Positions 16,585 through 24,179 of a DNA stretch of 64,000 nt are shown piece after piece. A program made the position numbers and the translations under genes. This DNA comes from a virus, in the IMG/VR virus record IMGVR_UViG_3300023117_000010, positions 1 to 64,000 of that record; one strand, given 5' to 3'. Position 1 is the stretch's first letter. Each line of letters starts with the position of its first letter. The notes beneath the pieces were generated by a model that saw only the letters and a list, made by a program, of their open reading frames with translations, did not search any database and was not told where the DNA came from.

Positions 16585-17645
16585 GGGACTCCTAACTTAT
16601 ATCACATCTTGGTCTAAACAGATAGGGGGGGGTATCAACGAGAATGAACGAAGTTTGAAAAATACTCTACAGATTTGAAGGGAGGGGGACTCCTACCCCC
16701 CAGATGGGTTCCCTAAATGTAAATATGATATGGGGGGAGGGGGGTGCCCCTTGTGTATATCCAGAGAGTATGATAGGGGGCACAACTTGACGGCACAACT
16801 ACTTGGCCCTTATCACATAAGTAATATAGATGCAACTTACATATGCGGCACTACACTTGGCTACATATATGTATGTATTAGTGCTTGACATATGGGGATT
16901 CATGTAGTAGCGCACACATAAGTCCCCACTTATATCAACATTTGCCCCACATAACCCCCATTCATACATACACTTATATTACATCTATCCCCTCTATTCA
17001 TGCGGGAATACAGGTATTTGAGTTATATGTAAGTAGTGACGCATCCATGACGATTGTATTCAGTATGTTGTAAGTATGTGACATATCTATATATGTTCTA
17101 TTTGTTATGGATTCTTTATGGATTTATTAGGGCCGCGCCGTGGGTATCCCCTCATACTTTCATCATACTTGTAAGGATTGTATGAGGGCCGAGAGAATGT
17201 GATGGAAGTATTAGAGAAGGCTGAACTATTTGTGAGATTGTGATTCTGTGTTGGGGTTTGGTGAAATGTCGGTATTTGCGAACTTATCCATTTCCCAACA
17301 TGGCTAGAGAAAGTGTGCGATTTGCAGGAGGTTTGTGGGCGCTTAGATGTTATCGCAATGTAAGAACGCACAGGAAGCCTTCTATGCCCTGTTACAAGCG
17401 TTCTAGGTGTCCTTATACCTAGAGATTCCAGAATGTTGGTGTGAGCAGGCATTCTTCATACCTTTGTAAAGAGGATAAGCACCCCTTAGATTGGCTTAGA
17501 GTGATTGAGGGGCCGCTTGTGCGAATCCCGCACAAAGAGATTGAGGAAGCGGTTTACTGAACCTTCATTTGACATAGAGATTCAGATGTAGTATTTGCGC
17601 GAGTGCGTGCGCCTGTACGCGCGGATATGTTGTGGCTCAATCCTC
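16585..17645. other. Gene-free divergent region with G-runs, repeats and hairpins; origin or control-region candidate
   Basis: No convincing gene lies here. Visible elements: a run of 8 G (16625-16632); GGGGG/CCCCC hairpin (16684-16700); GGGGGG-A-GGGGGG (16732-16744), able to form a quadruplex; GGGACTCCTA twice (16585-16594, 16686-16695); and a 14-bp motif ACTTATATyAcATc three times (16595-16608, 16928-16941, 16972-16985). There are also inverted repeats CCCTCATAC/GTATGAGGG (17149-17157/17180-17188) and CTAGGT/ACCTAG (17404-17423). TTGTGCG/CGCACAA is nested in CCGCTT/AAGCGG around 17510-17550. A short G+C-rich CpG stretch lies at about 17595-17625. Divergent transcription starts on both sides. 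Confidence 0.6.
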
Positions 17646-17698
17646 TAACAAAGTCTTTACACGATACCCCTTGTGCAGAGAATCGAAAGGAGTAGTCT
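17646..17698 (+). promoter_or_regulatory. Promoter cassette A for the first rightward operon
   Basis: TAACAAAG at 17646, then 25 bp from its first base to TTGTGC (17671-17676), a 16-bp spacer ending GGAG, and TAGTCT (17693-17698). Spacing and sequence match three other cassettes. The first gene starts 39 bp downstream. The two hexamers are weak alone; the support is the repeated architecture. Confidence 0.6.
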
Positions 17699-17737
17699 CC
17701 CCGGCGTGGCAAGCAGACCCACTAAGGAGAATGACTG

Positions 17738-17977
17738 ATGGATAAAAACATGCTGAACGACCGGCGTTCCGGTGTGACTAAGTTTGTGGAGGTTCCCTGT
17801 TCGGTGAATCCTCCGCAGCGTGGCGAGACTATCGTTCAGTCTCGCGGCACCGGCACCCGTTGGTTCCATGACCCGTCGCACCGGAGTTGGCACCTGATTT
17901 CCTCGTGCCCCCGGTGTGGTAACATCCACCGCCCCGCAGGAGTCAAGGACACCCGTATCAAGAAGGAGAACGACTGA
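17738..17977 (+). CDS. Small protein with one CxxC pair (79 aa)
   Basis: First gene of the rightward arm. SCPRCGNIHRPAG carries a CxxC and a nearby His, and the preceding FHDPSHRSWH adds further His residues, so a small zinc site is possible. It begins and ends within copies of the start-associated sequence and has the shared KEND end. No family recognised. Confidence 0.7.
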   Translation: MDKNMLNDRRSGVTKFVEVPCSVNPPQRGETIVQSRGTGTRWFHDPSHRSWHLISSCPRCGNIHRPAGVKDTRIKKEND

Positions 17978-18117
17978 TGATTGACATTCTCACCCGCATC
18001 TACGGCAAGGGCTTTGTGTTCCTCGCTCCGTGGTATCTTGACAAGCCTGCGGGTTACATTACCCGTCGTGGATACCACCGCAGCATCATGTATTCGATTC
18101 AGAAGGAGAACGACTGA
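17977..18117 (+). CDS. Very small protein of unknown function (46 aa)
   Basis: ATG 17977 overlaps the TGA of the previous gene (TGATG) inside a start-associated sequence, and the gene ends in another copy with the same KEND C-terminus. Aromatic and basic composition (IYGKGFVFLAPWYL). Function unknown. Confidence 0.65.
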   Translation: MIDILTRIYGKGFVFLAPWYLDKPAGYITRRGYHRSIMYSIQKEND

Positions 18118-18287
18118 TGGAGATTCGCCCCGGCGACATTGTGCTGGTTATGGTCCACGACCGCGAGGTTTGGGCTAGGGTTGATTGGACTGACGGTTTC
18201 CACTACCTTGATGTGGAGCCGCTTACGGGAGTCCTTGCAGAGACTTCCATCGTGTGCAAGACTGACGACGTAATCACAATCGGTTAG
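18117..18287 (+). CDS. Very small beta-rich protein (56 aa)
   Basis: RPGDIVLVMVHDREVWARVD looks like the opening strands of a small barrel (SH3/KOW-like); that is inference from pattern only. ATG overlaps the previous TGA within a start-associated sequence. It ends with TAG 14 bp before the next gene. Confidence 0.65.
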   Translation: MEIRPGDIVLVMVHDREVWARVDWTDGFHYLDVEPLTGVLAETSIVCKTDDVITIG

Positions 18288-18300
18288 GAGAGAACCGAGA

Positions 18301-19116
18301 ATGAGTATCAACAAGGCAACAGAAACGCTCATCACCCGGCTTGTGGCTTCCATTGAGTCGCAGCGTAAGGCTATTGACAATACCCTTACTCAGTATGTCC
18401 AGCGCGGTGAGATTGAGCGGGCCGAAAAGGTCCACGGAGAACACCGCAACGGCGACCACGCTGTAAGCATTCGTCGCCCCCGCAAGATTCGCGTGGCTAC
18501 GATGGAGGCAGCGATTGAGTGGATTTCCGCTCATAAGCCTGCCGGTGTGAAGGACGTAATCAAGCGCACCCGTTGGCAGACGAATGGTGCCATTGACTAC
18601 TACATGCAGGTCACGTTCAACGACATTCCGGCATTCAGCGACTACTGTGGGCCGCAGGCCGCTATCATGTTCGCAGAACGGGTATCAGACCGTCGGGATG
18701 CGGCGTGCAAGGCGCGCGAGGAAGTTATGGCGTCTTATGATGCGATGAAGGATGAGGTCAGTCAGGCCGTCCGTGAGGTCACTAACCTCACTATCAAGAT
18801 GCGGCATGAGAAGCGTGACAAGGATTATCGTCGGCAGGTGACTTCGCTGAACGGTCAGATGCGTCGTGACCTTGCTCACGCCTTCGTCGCTACGACGGAC
18901 GAGGAAATCGGCTACCTGTGCGACACCGCCCGTAGCCTGTATATGCTGCTCCCTTCCGGGCAGGACGAGGCAGCGTTGCGGGCTTATCAGTCGGTCACTA
19001 GGTTCCTTGATGCTCGCAGGAGGGCGGCTAGGTTGCAGGACGAGGTTATGGAAATGACTGAGGCTTGCGACGAGTTTGAGCAGAAGATTCGTTCCGGCAC
19101 GCTGGTCGCAGCCTAA
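18301..19116 (+). CDS. Protein of unknown function (271 aa), largest gene of the early cluster
   Basis: Helical N- and C-terminal thirds flank a central part (VTFNDIPAFSDYCGP). Coiled-coil-like heptads are likely in the DEVSQAVREVTNLTIKMRHE stretch and in the last 50 residues. Basic clusters (RRPRKIRVA, MRHEKRDKDYRRQ) would allow nucleic-acid contact, but no domain is recognised. AGGAGAGAACCGAG precedes ATG 18301. GC content is high compared with the arms. Its TAA begins promoter cassette B. Confidence 0.85.
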   Translation: MSINKATETLITRLVASIESQRKAIDNTLTQYVQRGEIERAEKVHGEHRNGDHAVSIRRPRKIRVATMEAAIEWISAHKPAGVKDVIKRTRWQTNGAIDYYMQVTFNDIPAFSDYCGPQAAIMFAERVSDRRDAACKAREEVMASYDAMKDEVSQAVREVTNLTIKMRHEKRDKDYRRQVTSLNGQMRRDLAHAFVATTDEEIGYLCDTARSLYMLLPSGQDEAALRAYQSVTRFLDARRRAARLQDEVMEMTEACDEFEQKIRSGTLVAA

Positions 19117-19166
19117 CAAAGTTCTAACCTCCCTTCCCTTGATTGTTGTGGGGAAGGGAGTAGGCT
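19114..19166 (+). promoter_or_regulatory. Promoter cassette B with 10-bp inverted repeat
   Basis: The upstream element TAACAAAG starts in the stop codon of the preceding gene (19114). TTGATT (19139-19144), a 16-bp spacer and TAGGCT (19161-19166) follow. CTCCCTTCCC (19129-19138) and GGGAAGGGAG (19151-19160) form a perfect 10-bp inverted repeat across the -35 region and spacer, its right arm touching the -10. The next gene starts 34 bp downstream. Confidence 0.65.
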
Positions 19167-19200
19167 CTAGTCAAGAGAAAGAGAGAAAGAGAGAGACATT

Positions 19201-19461
19201 ATGGTTCGCAGGTTCTACTCAGGAAGCAACAAGGTGACTGCTCTTCGCACCAACGATGGGAAGTGGATTATCAACGAAATCACCAAGACCGTTCCGGTGA
19301 ATGGCTACTTCTACGACAAGCCGGGGAAGTACCTTGGCTCTGTTGAGAAGGCGGGCAGCAAGTGGAACGTCAGCAGCGCGGAGAACGGGAACGTACCGGG
19401 CTTTGGCACGCTGGCCTCAGCGGTTGCCTACCTTATGACAAGGGAGGCGCAGCGTGCCTGA
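19201..19461 (+). CDS. Small protein of unknown function (86 aa)
   Basis: First gene after promoter cassette B. Beta-rich pattern with repeated short strands (KVTALRTNDGKWIINEI, GKYLGSVEKAGSKWNVSS) and a C-terminal helix. A GA-rich run (GAGAGAGAC) precedes ATG 19201. No family recognised. Confidence 0.75.
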   Translation: MVRRFYSGSNKVTALRTNDGKWIINEITKTVPVNGYFYDKPGKYLGSVEKAGSKWNVSSAENGNVPGFGTLASAVAYLMTREAQRA

Positions 19462-19774
19462 GAACAAGGATAGCGATTACATAAACGAACACCCAGATTA
19501 CTACGGAGAGGAAGAAGGTAATCGTATGAGCAACCTTGCAGACCCGAAAGTGACCATCGCAAAGAATGACTACGGAGTGTATGTCACTATTGACTTCCCT
19601 ATTGTGGATGTTGATGGATACGAGAGTACGGCGTCTTACACCGTTTGCTTGGAGAACACCCCTTACGATGATGGTACGCCAAACGCTAGCGTTACCTTCC
19701 ATGACAATCAGCAGTTTGACGACACGCACTATCGTAACGTCCTGCCAGAGTTTCGGATGAAGGAGATTGACTGA
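19454..19774 (+). CDS. Acidic protein of unknown function (106 aa)
   Basis: GTG 19454 has GGAGG 6 nt upstream and overlaps the previous gene by 8 bp. ATG 19526 (MSNLADPKV) is an alternative start. Beta-strand pattern in the second half (GVYVTIDFPIVDVDGY). It ends in a start-associated sequence. Confidence 0.7.
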   Translation: MPENKDSDYINEHPDYYGEEEGNRMSNLADPKVTIAKNDYGVYVTIDFPIVDVDGYESTASYTVCLENTPYDDGTPNASVTFHDNQQFDDTHYRNVLPEFRMKEID

Positions 19775-20001
19775 TGGAGAAGGTTCCCGCTTACATCCTG
19801 ATTGCCCCGGTGACTGATGATGGTGATGAGTTTCGTGCTATCGTCCCCACTCACAAGGGTAAGCCGTTGGGTATGATGGAGATTCAGCAGTACGACGAGG
19901 ATGGTTGGGTGAACGTGGATTGGCTGTATGTAACGGATGAGGACGTTCAGGCTCGCTTTGAGTCTTGGCTGTCTCGCCGTAATGGGAAGGGGAACGACTG
20001 A
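19774..20001 (+). CDS. Small acidic protein (75 aa)
   Basis: Starts in one copy of the start-associated sequence and ends in the next, giving a KGND C-terminus. Strands IQQYDEDGWVNVDWLYV and a terminal helix. Function unknown. Confidence 0.75.
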   Translation: MEKVPAYILIAPVTDDGDEFRAIVPTHKGKPLGMMEIQQYDEDGWVNVDWLYVTDEDVQARFESWLSRRNGKGND

Positions 20002-20231
20002 TGGACGACAAGACTTACGCAGGGCTTATCGAAAGCATGAAGGCCATGACTATCCCGCACGCTATGGTTATCGCCGGTAACGCTTACCGTAGTGGTGGCA
20101 AGCATATGGCAGAGAACGCGGCCCTGCTTGCTATGCTTATCGCTGAGAAGGCTGGCGGCAACATGCGGGTTGCGGCTGAGACAGCATGGAACGCCGCGAA
20201 CGCGATTGAGAAAGATAGGGGGAACGACTGA
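20001..20231 (+). CDS. Small alanine-rich helical protein (76 aa)
   Basis: Mostly helical, with ENAALLAMLIAEKAGG and RVAAETAWNAANAIEK. RGND C-terminus from the start-associated sequence. Translationally coupled on both sides (TGATG overlaps). Function unknown. Confidence 0.75.
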   Translation: MDDKTYAGLIESMKAMTIPHAMVIAGNAYRSGGKHMAENAALLAMLIAEKAGGNMRVAAETAWNAANAIEKDRGND

Positions 20232-20581
20232 TGAAGAATTACGACGAGCAGTACGATGTGGTGGAGAACATGACCTTTGAGTTCGGTCATGGGACGACCG
20301 TGAGCGACGTTCCGCTGTGTGAGGACGAGTTCTACTACTTCTACATGGTTGTCGGAATGGTCAATCGGAACGGCTACTCCGTTTACTACGAGGGTTCGGA
20401 CGACCTTGACGAGTTGTACGAGCAGGCCGCAACCATCATTTACGACAATGCCTTTGACGGCGCTAACTCTTTCGTCATGGCGACCCCTATTGCTATCGTG
20501 AACACCGTGACTCACAGGATGTATGAGCCTATGCTTCCTGCTATGGTTCAGTTCCGCGAGACTACCGGCATCTTTCTTTAG
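20231..20581 (+). CDS. Protein of unknown function (116 aa)
   Basis: Mixed alpha/beta with YYFYMVVGMVNRNGYSVYYE, an acidic helix (DDLDELYEQAATIIY) and a hydrophobic second half. It overlaps the preceding stop by one base. TAG is followed by a further start-associated sequence. No family recognised. Confidence 0.75.
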   Translation: MKNYDEQYDVVENMTFEFGHGTTVSDVPLCEDEFYYFYMVVGMVNRNGYSVYYEGSDDLDELYEQAATIIYDNAFDGANSFVMATPIAIVNTVTHRMYEPMLPAMVQFRETTGIFL

Positions 20582-20598
20582 GATAGGGGAAACGACTG

Positions 20599-20808
20599 AT
20601 GAATGAGTATCAGGAGAAGGCACTTTACCGACTCAACGCTGTTGATGGGGCCGAGCCGGTCTATGAGATTGGTATGACCCCGGACGGTAATCTCCTTGTG
20701 CAAGACGAGGACGGGTGGTATTATCTTATTGACACGGATGGAGAAGTTTATGCCGCGATTTGGACTAAGGACTTACCGCAAGGGCATGTAACGAGGGAGA
20801 GTGACTAG
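20599..20808 (+). CDS. Small beta-rich acidic protein (69 aa)
   Basis: Repeated short strands with Gly-Asp turns (PDGNLLVQDEDGWYYLID, TDGEVYAAIW). The start lies in the seventh start-associated sequence. Function unknown. Confidence 0.75.
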   Translation: MNEYQEKALYRLNAVDGAEPVYEIGMTPDGNLLVQDEDGWYYLIDTDGEVYAAIWTKDLPQGHVTRESD

Positions 20809-20809
20809 A

Positions 20810-21046
20810 ATGTATTACGTTATTGCTGAGTACCCGCTTGGTCAGATGGAGGCCGTACAGAAGGTGATTGAGGAAGTTACGGAATCCTTTGGAGTGGCAC
20901 ACGATTCCGGCGCAGGGTTTGGTATTCGTGATGTATCGTTCTATACTGACGACGAGAGCGAGGCATGGGAGATTCTTTCTTTCCTGCGTGTAAGCAACCC
21001 GCAGCCTGTGAATGACTCTATTGAGTTCTACGATTGGGAGGACTAG
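20810..21046 (+). CDS. Small alpha/beta protein (78 aa)
   Basis: ATG 20810 is preferred to the in-frame GTG 20801, which would overlap the preceding gene. MYYVIAEYPLGQMEAVQKVI followed by FYTDDESEAWEILSFL suggests a strand-helix-strand-helix fold (ferredoxin-like by pattern only). Function unknown. Confidence 0.7.
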   Translation: MYYVIAEYPLGQMEAVQKVIEEVTESFGVAHDSGAGFGIRDVSFYTDDESEAWEILSFLRVSNPQPVNDSIEFYDWED

Positions 21047-21047
21047 C

Positions 21048-21242
21048 ATGTTTGTAGTTGTTACCATTACCAACACTCACACCAACGTCATTGGGCCTTT
21101 CCTGCTCCATGAGGATGCCGTAGAGTGGGCGCAGAAGTGGATGGAGCGTATCCCCGGCGTGGCTGGCGTGGCTGGCCTGCTGGATAGCGATGAGGCCGCA
21201 GGGTGGGCTGGCTTTGAGTGGACTACTGAGGAGGTCATGTAA
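21048..21242 (+). CDS. Small alpha/beta protein (64 aa)
   Basis: ATG 21048 follows the previous TAG by one base, and GGGAGGA lies upstream. FVVVTITNTHTNVIGPFL then HEDAVEWAQKWMER: strands, helix, and a terminal strand. Function unknown. A longer in-frame reading would overlap the preceding gene. Confidence 0.7.
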   Translation: MFVVVTITNTHTNVIGPFLLHEDAVEWAQKWMERIPGVAGVAGLLDSDEAAGWAGFEWTTEEVM

Positions 21243-21244
21243 TA

Positions 21245-21463
21245 ATGATTGACGAGAACATCATTGCAAGGGCAATCAACGCGGTGGATAAGGATTATTC
21301 GGTTGAGTGGGACGATGAGCAGCAGTATCCGTCCCTGATTGTGGACGAGATTGTAGATGCTATTATTGACGAGATTCGTTCCTCGTCCCCGCTCAATAAG
21401 TTTGACAAGGATGATTTCCGTTCCAAGTGCTTTGAGGCACGCAACATTCAGTACGGGAGGTAG
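21245..21463 (+). CDS. Small acidic helical protein (72 aa)
   Basis: Acidic helices (VDEIVDAIIDEIRSSSP) and a basic end (IQYGR). Two bases separate it from the preceding stop. Function unknown. Confidence 0.75.
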   Translation: MIDENIIARAINAVDKDYSVEWDDEQQYPSLIVDEIVDAIIDEIRSSSPLNKFDKDDFRSKCFEARNIQYGR

Positions 21464-21467
21464 AGTA

Positions 21468-22028
21468 ATGCCTAATTGGTGTCAGAACATTCTTACTGTA
21501 AGCGGTCCTGTGGAGGCTGTGGATAAGTTCATTGAGGTTGTCAAGACTGACGACTCTCCCCTGTCTCTTTCAACGCTGTATCCTCTCCCCGACGATGTGA
21601 AGCGTGGCGAGGTTCTTACTCACAATGGAGTGTCCATTCCCACTATGTCCGACGAGGAATACCGCTGGCATGTGAAGCATTGGGGTACTAAGTGGGATGT
21701 GTGTGATGTTATTTCACACGAAAGCGTTAGTGATGGAACCAAGACTGTCACCTATCGCTTTGACTCCGCATGGTCCCCGCCTGTTGAGTGGATGGAGCAT
21801 GTGGTAATGAATAACAATGACCTTATGGATGGTCTTTCATTCACGCTGGCATACTGTGAGGCTGGCGGGGGGTATGTTGGAGAGGCAAGCGGTGATTCCA
21901 GCGTCGGCATCTATATTGACGATATGGAAGATTTGTATGACCTTGAATTCGCGGAGGCCGCAGAGTCGGTTGGATTTGAGGGATATGTTGAGATGTATGA
22001 GGAATACGAGGGCAACACGATTTACTAA
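21468..22028 (+). CDS. Api92-like ferredoxin-fold protein (DUF1281/YubB type)
   Basis: The 186 aa sequence starts MPNWCQNILTVSGP, the family signature. It continues with HWGTKWDVCD and RFDSAWSPPVEWM, also typical of the DUF1281/Api92-like ferredoxin-domain family found in phages and plasmids. Biochemical role is not established. ATG 21468 is chosen because the family N-terminus begins exactly there and GGGAGG precedes it; a longer in-frame reading only overlaps the upstream gene. It is the last gene of the second rightward operon, and its stop starts promoter cassette C. Confidence 0.85.
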   Translation: MPNWCQNILTVSGPVEAVDKFIEVVKTDDSPLSLSTLYPLPDDVKRGEVLTHNGVSIPTMSDEEYRWHVKHWGTKWDVCDVISHESVSDGTKTVTYRFDSAWSPPVEWMEHVVMNNNDLMDGLSFTLAYCEAGGGYVGEASGDSSVGIYIDDMEDLYDLEFAEAAESVGFEGYVEMYEEYEGNTIY

Positions 22029-22078
22029 CACTTTCTTTACATCCACTCTCTTGACAAGGGTGGACAAGAGAGTAGAGT
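22026..22078 (+). promoter_or_regulatory. Promoter cassette C with 8-bp inverted repeat
   Basis: TAACACTT starts in the preceding stop codon (22026). TTGACA (22051-22056) is consensus, then a 16-bp spacer and TAGAGT (22073-22078). CTCTCTTG (22046-22053) and CAAGAGAG (22065-22072) are a perfect inverted repeat placed as in cassette B but with different sequence. The next start is 28 bp downstream. Confidence 0.7.
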
Positions 22079-22106
22079 TCAGGACAACACAAACAAGGAG
22101 TGCAAC

Positions 22107-22397
22107 GTGAACATGAGTGACCCGATGTATAAGATGGTTGTGGAGCCGATTATGGAGCGCATCATGGAGGCTAATGAGATTGGCCGCGAGTACGCGGAGC
22201 GTTACATCCGTGATACCGTGGAGAGCGCGGTAGAGGCTGAGACTTACCACATGGGCGTTGAGATTGCCGCCATGAACGAGAGGGTTTGCGAGTTGGAGGG
22301 CGAGGTTGAGTCCCTGATGCATGTTGTTTCGATGTTGGAGGACGAGCATCGCGCAAAGACGAACAAGAGTTGGCTTGACCGCCTGCTCGGACGCTAG
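22107..22397 (+). CDS. Helical, coiled-coil-like protein (96 aa)
   Basis: GTG 22107 has AAGGAG 6 nt upstream. Almost entirely helical. NERVCELEGEVESLMHVVSM has heptad spacing typical of a coiled coil, and the tail is basic (KTNKSWLDRLLGR). First gene after cassette C. Function unknown. Confidence 0.75.
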   Translation: MNMSDPMYKMVVEPIMERIMEANEIGREYAERYIRDTVESAVEAETYHMGVEIAAMNERVCELEGEVESLMHVVSMLEDEHRAKTNKSWLDRLLGR

Positions 22398-22407
22398 GAG
22401 GATTACC

Positions 22408-22572
22408 GTGAGTGAGACTTATTCTTTCGAGATTACCGCTAACCATATCTTCGATGTAGAGGCTGACAGTTTCTCCGCTGCCCTTGACGACGCGGAGGCG
22501 CAGGGCGAAAAGGTGAAGGCCGCGCTTGAGGCTTTGGGCTTCACTATCCTTGAGATTTGCGAGTTCGACTAG
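22408..22572 (+). CDS. Small protein of unknown function (54 aa)
   Basis: GTG 22408 with TAGGAGG 6 nt upstream defines the start (MSETYSFEITANHIF). A strand (YSFEITANHIFDVEA), then helices (SAALDDAEAQGEKVKAALEA) and a final strand. Function unknown. Confidence 0.7.
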   Translation: MSETYSFEITANHIFDVEADSFSAALDDAEAQGEKVKAALEALGFTILEICEFD

Positions 22573-22582
22573 GAGGATTGTA

Positions 22583-22942
22583 ATGATTACCAAGACGCTT
22601 ATCGGTCGCGTGCCGGTTGATTCCGGCCAGATTATGATTGTGGACCCTTGCTATGTCCTTGATGGTGACGTTCGTTTTGCAGAGGACAACAAGACTGTGA
22701 CTAGCGATAACCCTTACAGCCGTGCCTGCGCTGCTAGCATGGGTGGCGAAATGGCCGGTCCCTTCTCTACGCATGGTGGTAACATGGATGATGCTGTGTG
22801 CAGCAGCAGCGGCTACGGGGACGGTATGTACCCTGTGTATATTGAGTACGAGGACTGTGGTAGTTGGGGAGTCCGTGTCAAGAGCATTACCATTGAGTTT
22901 ATCAACGAGGATGACGAGTGGTATGAGGATGAAGAGGACTGA
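22583..22942 (+). CDS. Phage protein with VDSGQIMIVDPCY motif (119 aa)
   Basis: ATG 22583 follows AGGAGG at good spacing. VDSGQIMIVDPCYVL and later GYGDGMYPVYIEYEDCG occur in a recurrent small phage family; a relation to DUF4241-like proteins is possible but not certain. The C-terminus is very acidic (EDDEWYEDEED). No function assigned. Confidence 0.7.
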   Translation: MITKTLIGRVPVDSGQIMIVDPCYVLDGDVRFAEDNKTVTSDNPYSRACAASMGGEMAGPFSTHGGNMDDAVCSSSGYGDGMYPVYIEYEDCGSWGVRVKSITIEFINEDDEWYEDEED

Positions 22943-22944
22943 TA

Positions 22945-23097
22945 ATGACTAACAAGCAGCGCAAGAAGTTTCGTCAGGAGACTCGCACCAACGGTCAGCG
23001 GTTTGACGTTATGCATTCTCGCATTCATGGTGTAGAGTCCAACAAGACAAAGCGCCGCAAGGACAAGCAGCGTGCGCGTGTAAGTGGATGGGAGTGA
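22945..23097 (+). CDS. Small highly basic protein (50 aa)
   Basis: ATG 22945 to TGA 23097 gives a Lys/Arg-rich peptide (MTNKQRKKFRQETR, NKTKRRKDKQRARV). Such peptides often bind nucleic acid, but this is inference. It lies between two well-supported genes with the usual tight spacing. Confidence 0.6.
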   Translation: MTNKQRKKFRQETRTNGQRFDVMHSRIHGVESNKTKRRKDKQRARVSGWE

Positions 23098-23099
23098 AC

Positions 23100-23306
23100 A
23101 TGGATACTGACCTTATTTGGATGGACCTTGATACAGGTAGTTGGGGTGGTTGTGCAAGCGATGGTATGCTCATTGTCCAGCGTGGTATGCTTTCTGACGA
23201 GGACCGTGAGATTTTGGAGGACGACCCTAGCGAGCGCGAGGTCTATAAGATTCTTATGAAGTATGTCAGGCTCAACAAGCATTCACACATCGTTACTCTC
23301 GGCTAG
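23100..23306 (+). CDS. Small protein of unknown function (68 aa)
   Basis: ATG 23100 (MDTDLIWMDLDTG) follows GGGAG by 5 nt; an in-frame ATG at 23088 would overlap the upstream gene. Acidic centre (SDEDREILEDDPSE), helix and a final strand. Function unknown. Confidence 0.7.
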   Translation: MDTDLIWMDLDTGSWGGCASDGMLIVQRGMLSDEDREILEDDPSEREVYKILMKYVRLNKHSHIVTLG

Positions 23307-23318
23307 AAAGGAACAATA

Positions 23319-23642
23319 ATGACTACTATTCCAGAACTGACTAACGAGGTTATTCTTGGCGTTCTCCAAGAGATTGAGGACAATGGTAATTACATTTCAT
23401 ACCCAGAGGCAGATGTTCTTCTTGACCTCCGGTGCCAGCAAGACAGGCCGTGGCTTCTTGTAGAGCGTAAGCCGGGGGAGCGTGAAGTTTACCTGTCTAT
23501 GCATCGCTCTCTTGACGCCGTTGAGTGGGCTATTCAGGAGGCTATGTGGGATACTGAATGGCGTCCTGTCGCTATTTATGACACGGAGAACGGTACGCGC
23601 CATGAGATTTACCTGTCCATTCAGTTTGAGGGGATGGAATAA
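23319..23642 (+). CDS. Protein of unknown function (107 aa)
   Basis: Alpha/beta pattern: helix at the start (NEVILGVLQEIEDNG), then strands and a helix (SLDAVEWAIQEAMWDTE). GAAAGGA precedes ATG. TAATG overlap with the next gene. Confidence 0.75.
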   Translation: MTTIPELTNEVILGVLQEIEDNGNYISYPEADVLLDLRCQQDRPWLLVERKPGEREVYLSMHRSLDAVEWAIQEAMWDTEWRPVAIYDTENGTRHEIYLSIQFEGME

Positions 23643-24016
23643 TGGATTGGACTCAGGCTATTGAGCAGTACGAGGATGTTATCGTGGATTTCGATACCTC
23701 CACTAATGTTTATCGGCTCTATTGGGAGTTTATGGATGAGGGTTATTGTGGAGACTTTGACCCTAATGACGACGAGGACTCTCCGCTTCTCCGCTTCACC
23801 ATTGTCTTGGTGGACGACAAGAATGGTGAAGTTGCACTAGAGGATGCGTCTTATTGTACGCTCAACGATGTTTCTACCAATCGTGAAGATTTGGTAAAGT
23901 TGGGAACAAACATCCTTGCTACCCTTGCAACCAAGTACGACAACGACTACTCTTACAAGCATGAGTTGGAGGAAATGTCGTGGGTACGAGCGGGAGGTAA
24001 TCATGTTGGAGCCTGA
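23642..24016 (+). CDS. Acidic protein of unknown function (124 aa)
   Basis: Starts in the TAATG overlap with the preceding gene. Highly acidic (DFDPNDDEDSP) with beta strands (LRFTIVLVDDKNGEVAL) and a C-terminal helix. Overlaps the next start by 14 bp. No family recognised. Confidence 0.75.
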   Translation: MDWTQAIEQYEDVIVDFDTSTNVYRLYWEFMDEGYCGDFDPNDDEDSPLLRFTIVLVDDKNGEVALEDASYCTLNDVSTNREDLVKLGTNILATLATKYDNDYSYKHELEEMSWVRAGGNHVGA

Positions 24017-24179
24017 TTATTATTTCGATGGACGCGCTTGTTATCTTTCCTGTGATGTAGGCAGCAACGATGATTGCGGTTACAGGGACGACGAGGGACA
24101 TAAGCGCGATGAGCCGTTCAATATTTACAGCGAGATTGTTGGAATCTACGAGGATTGGAAGGTGATTGGTAATGTCTAA
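24003..24179 (+). CDS. Small acidic cysteine-containing protein (58 aa)
   Basis: ATG 24003 (MLEPDYYF) has GGGAGG upstream inside the end of the preceding gene. Three Cys (RACYLSCDVGSNDDCGY) but no clear zinc pattern. Function unknown. Confidence 0.65.
   Translation: MLEPDYYFDGRACYLSCDVGSNDDCGYRDDEGHKRDEPFNIYSEIVGIYEDWKVIGNV

Larger units (their letters stand above)
17724..20601 (+). repeat. Start-associated sequence repeated seven times
   Basis: A 17-bp block close to AAGGAGAACGACTGATG carries ribosome site, stop (TGA) and overlapping start (ATG). Copies: 17724-17740, 17963-17979, 18103-18119, 19760-19776, 19987-20003, 20216-20233 and 20583-20601. Where it ends a gene it spells a conserved C-terminus (KEND, KGND, RGND). 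It couples translation of neighbouring genes. It resembles in concept the start-associated sequences of cluster K mycobacteriophages, although the sequence differs. Confidence 0.75.

Noticed and set aside
17105-17452. 115-codon minus-strand frame in the divergent region
   Set aside because: Ser/Thr/Pro-rich nonsense-like composition, no ribosome site, and it covers several inverted repeats.
18685-19119. 144-codon minus-strand frame
   Set aside because: Antisense shadow of the 271-aa gene, caused by GC-rich codons; the same holds for most minus-strand frames between 17.8 and 25.7 kb.
17724-20601. CRISPR array
   Set aside because: The repeated block lies at gene junctions with spacings of whole genes, not at regular short intervals.
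21357-21467. N-terminal extension of the Api92-like gene
   Set aside because: The family starts MPNWCQN, with a ribosome site directly before ATG 21468; the extension overlaps the previous gene.
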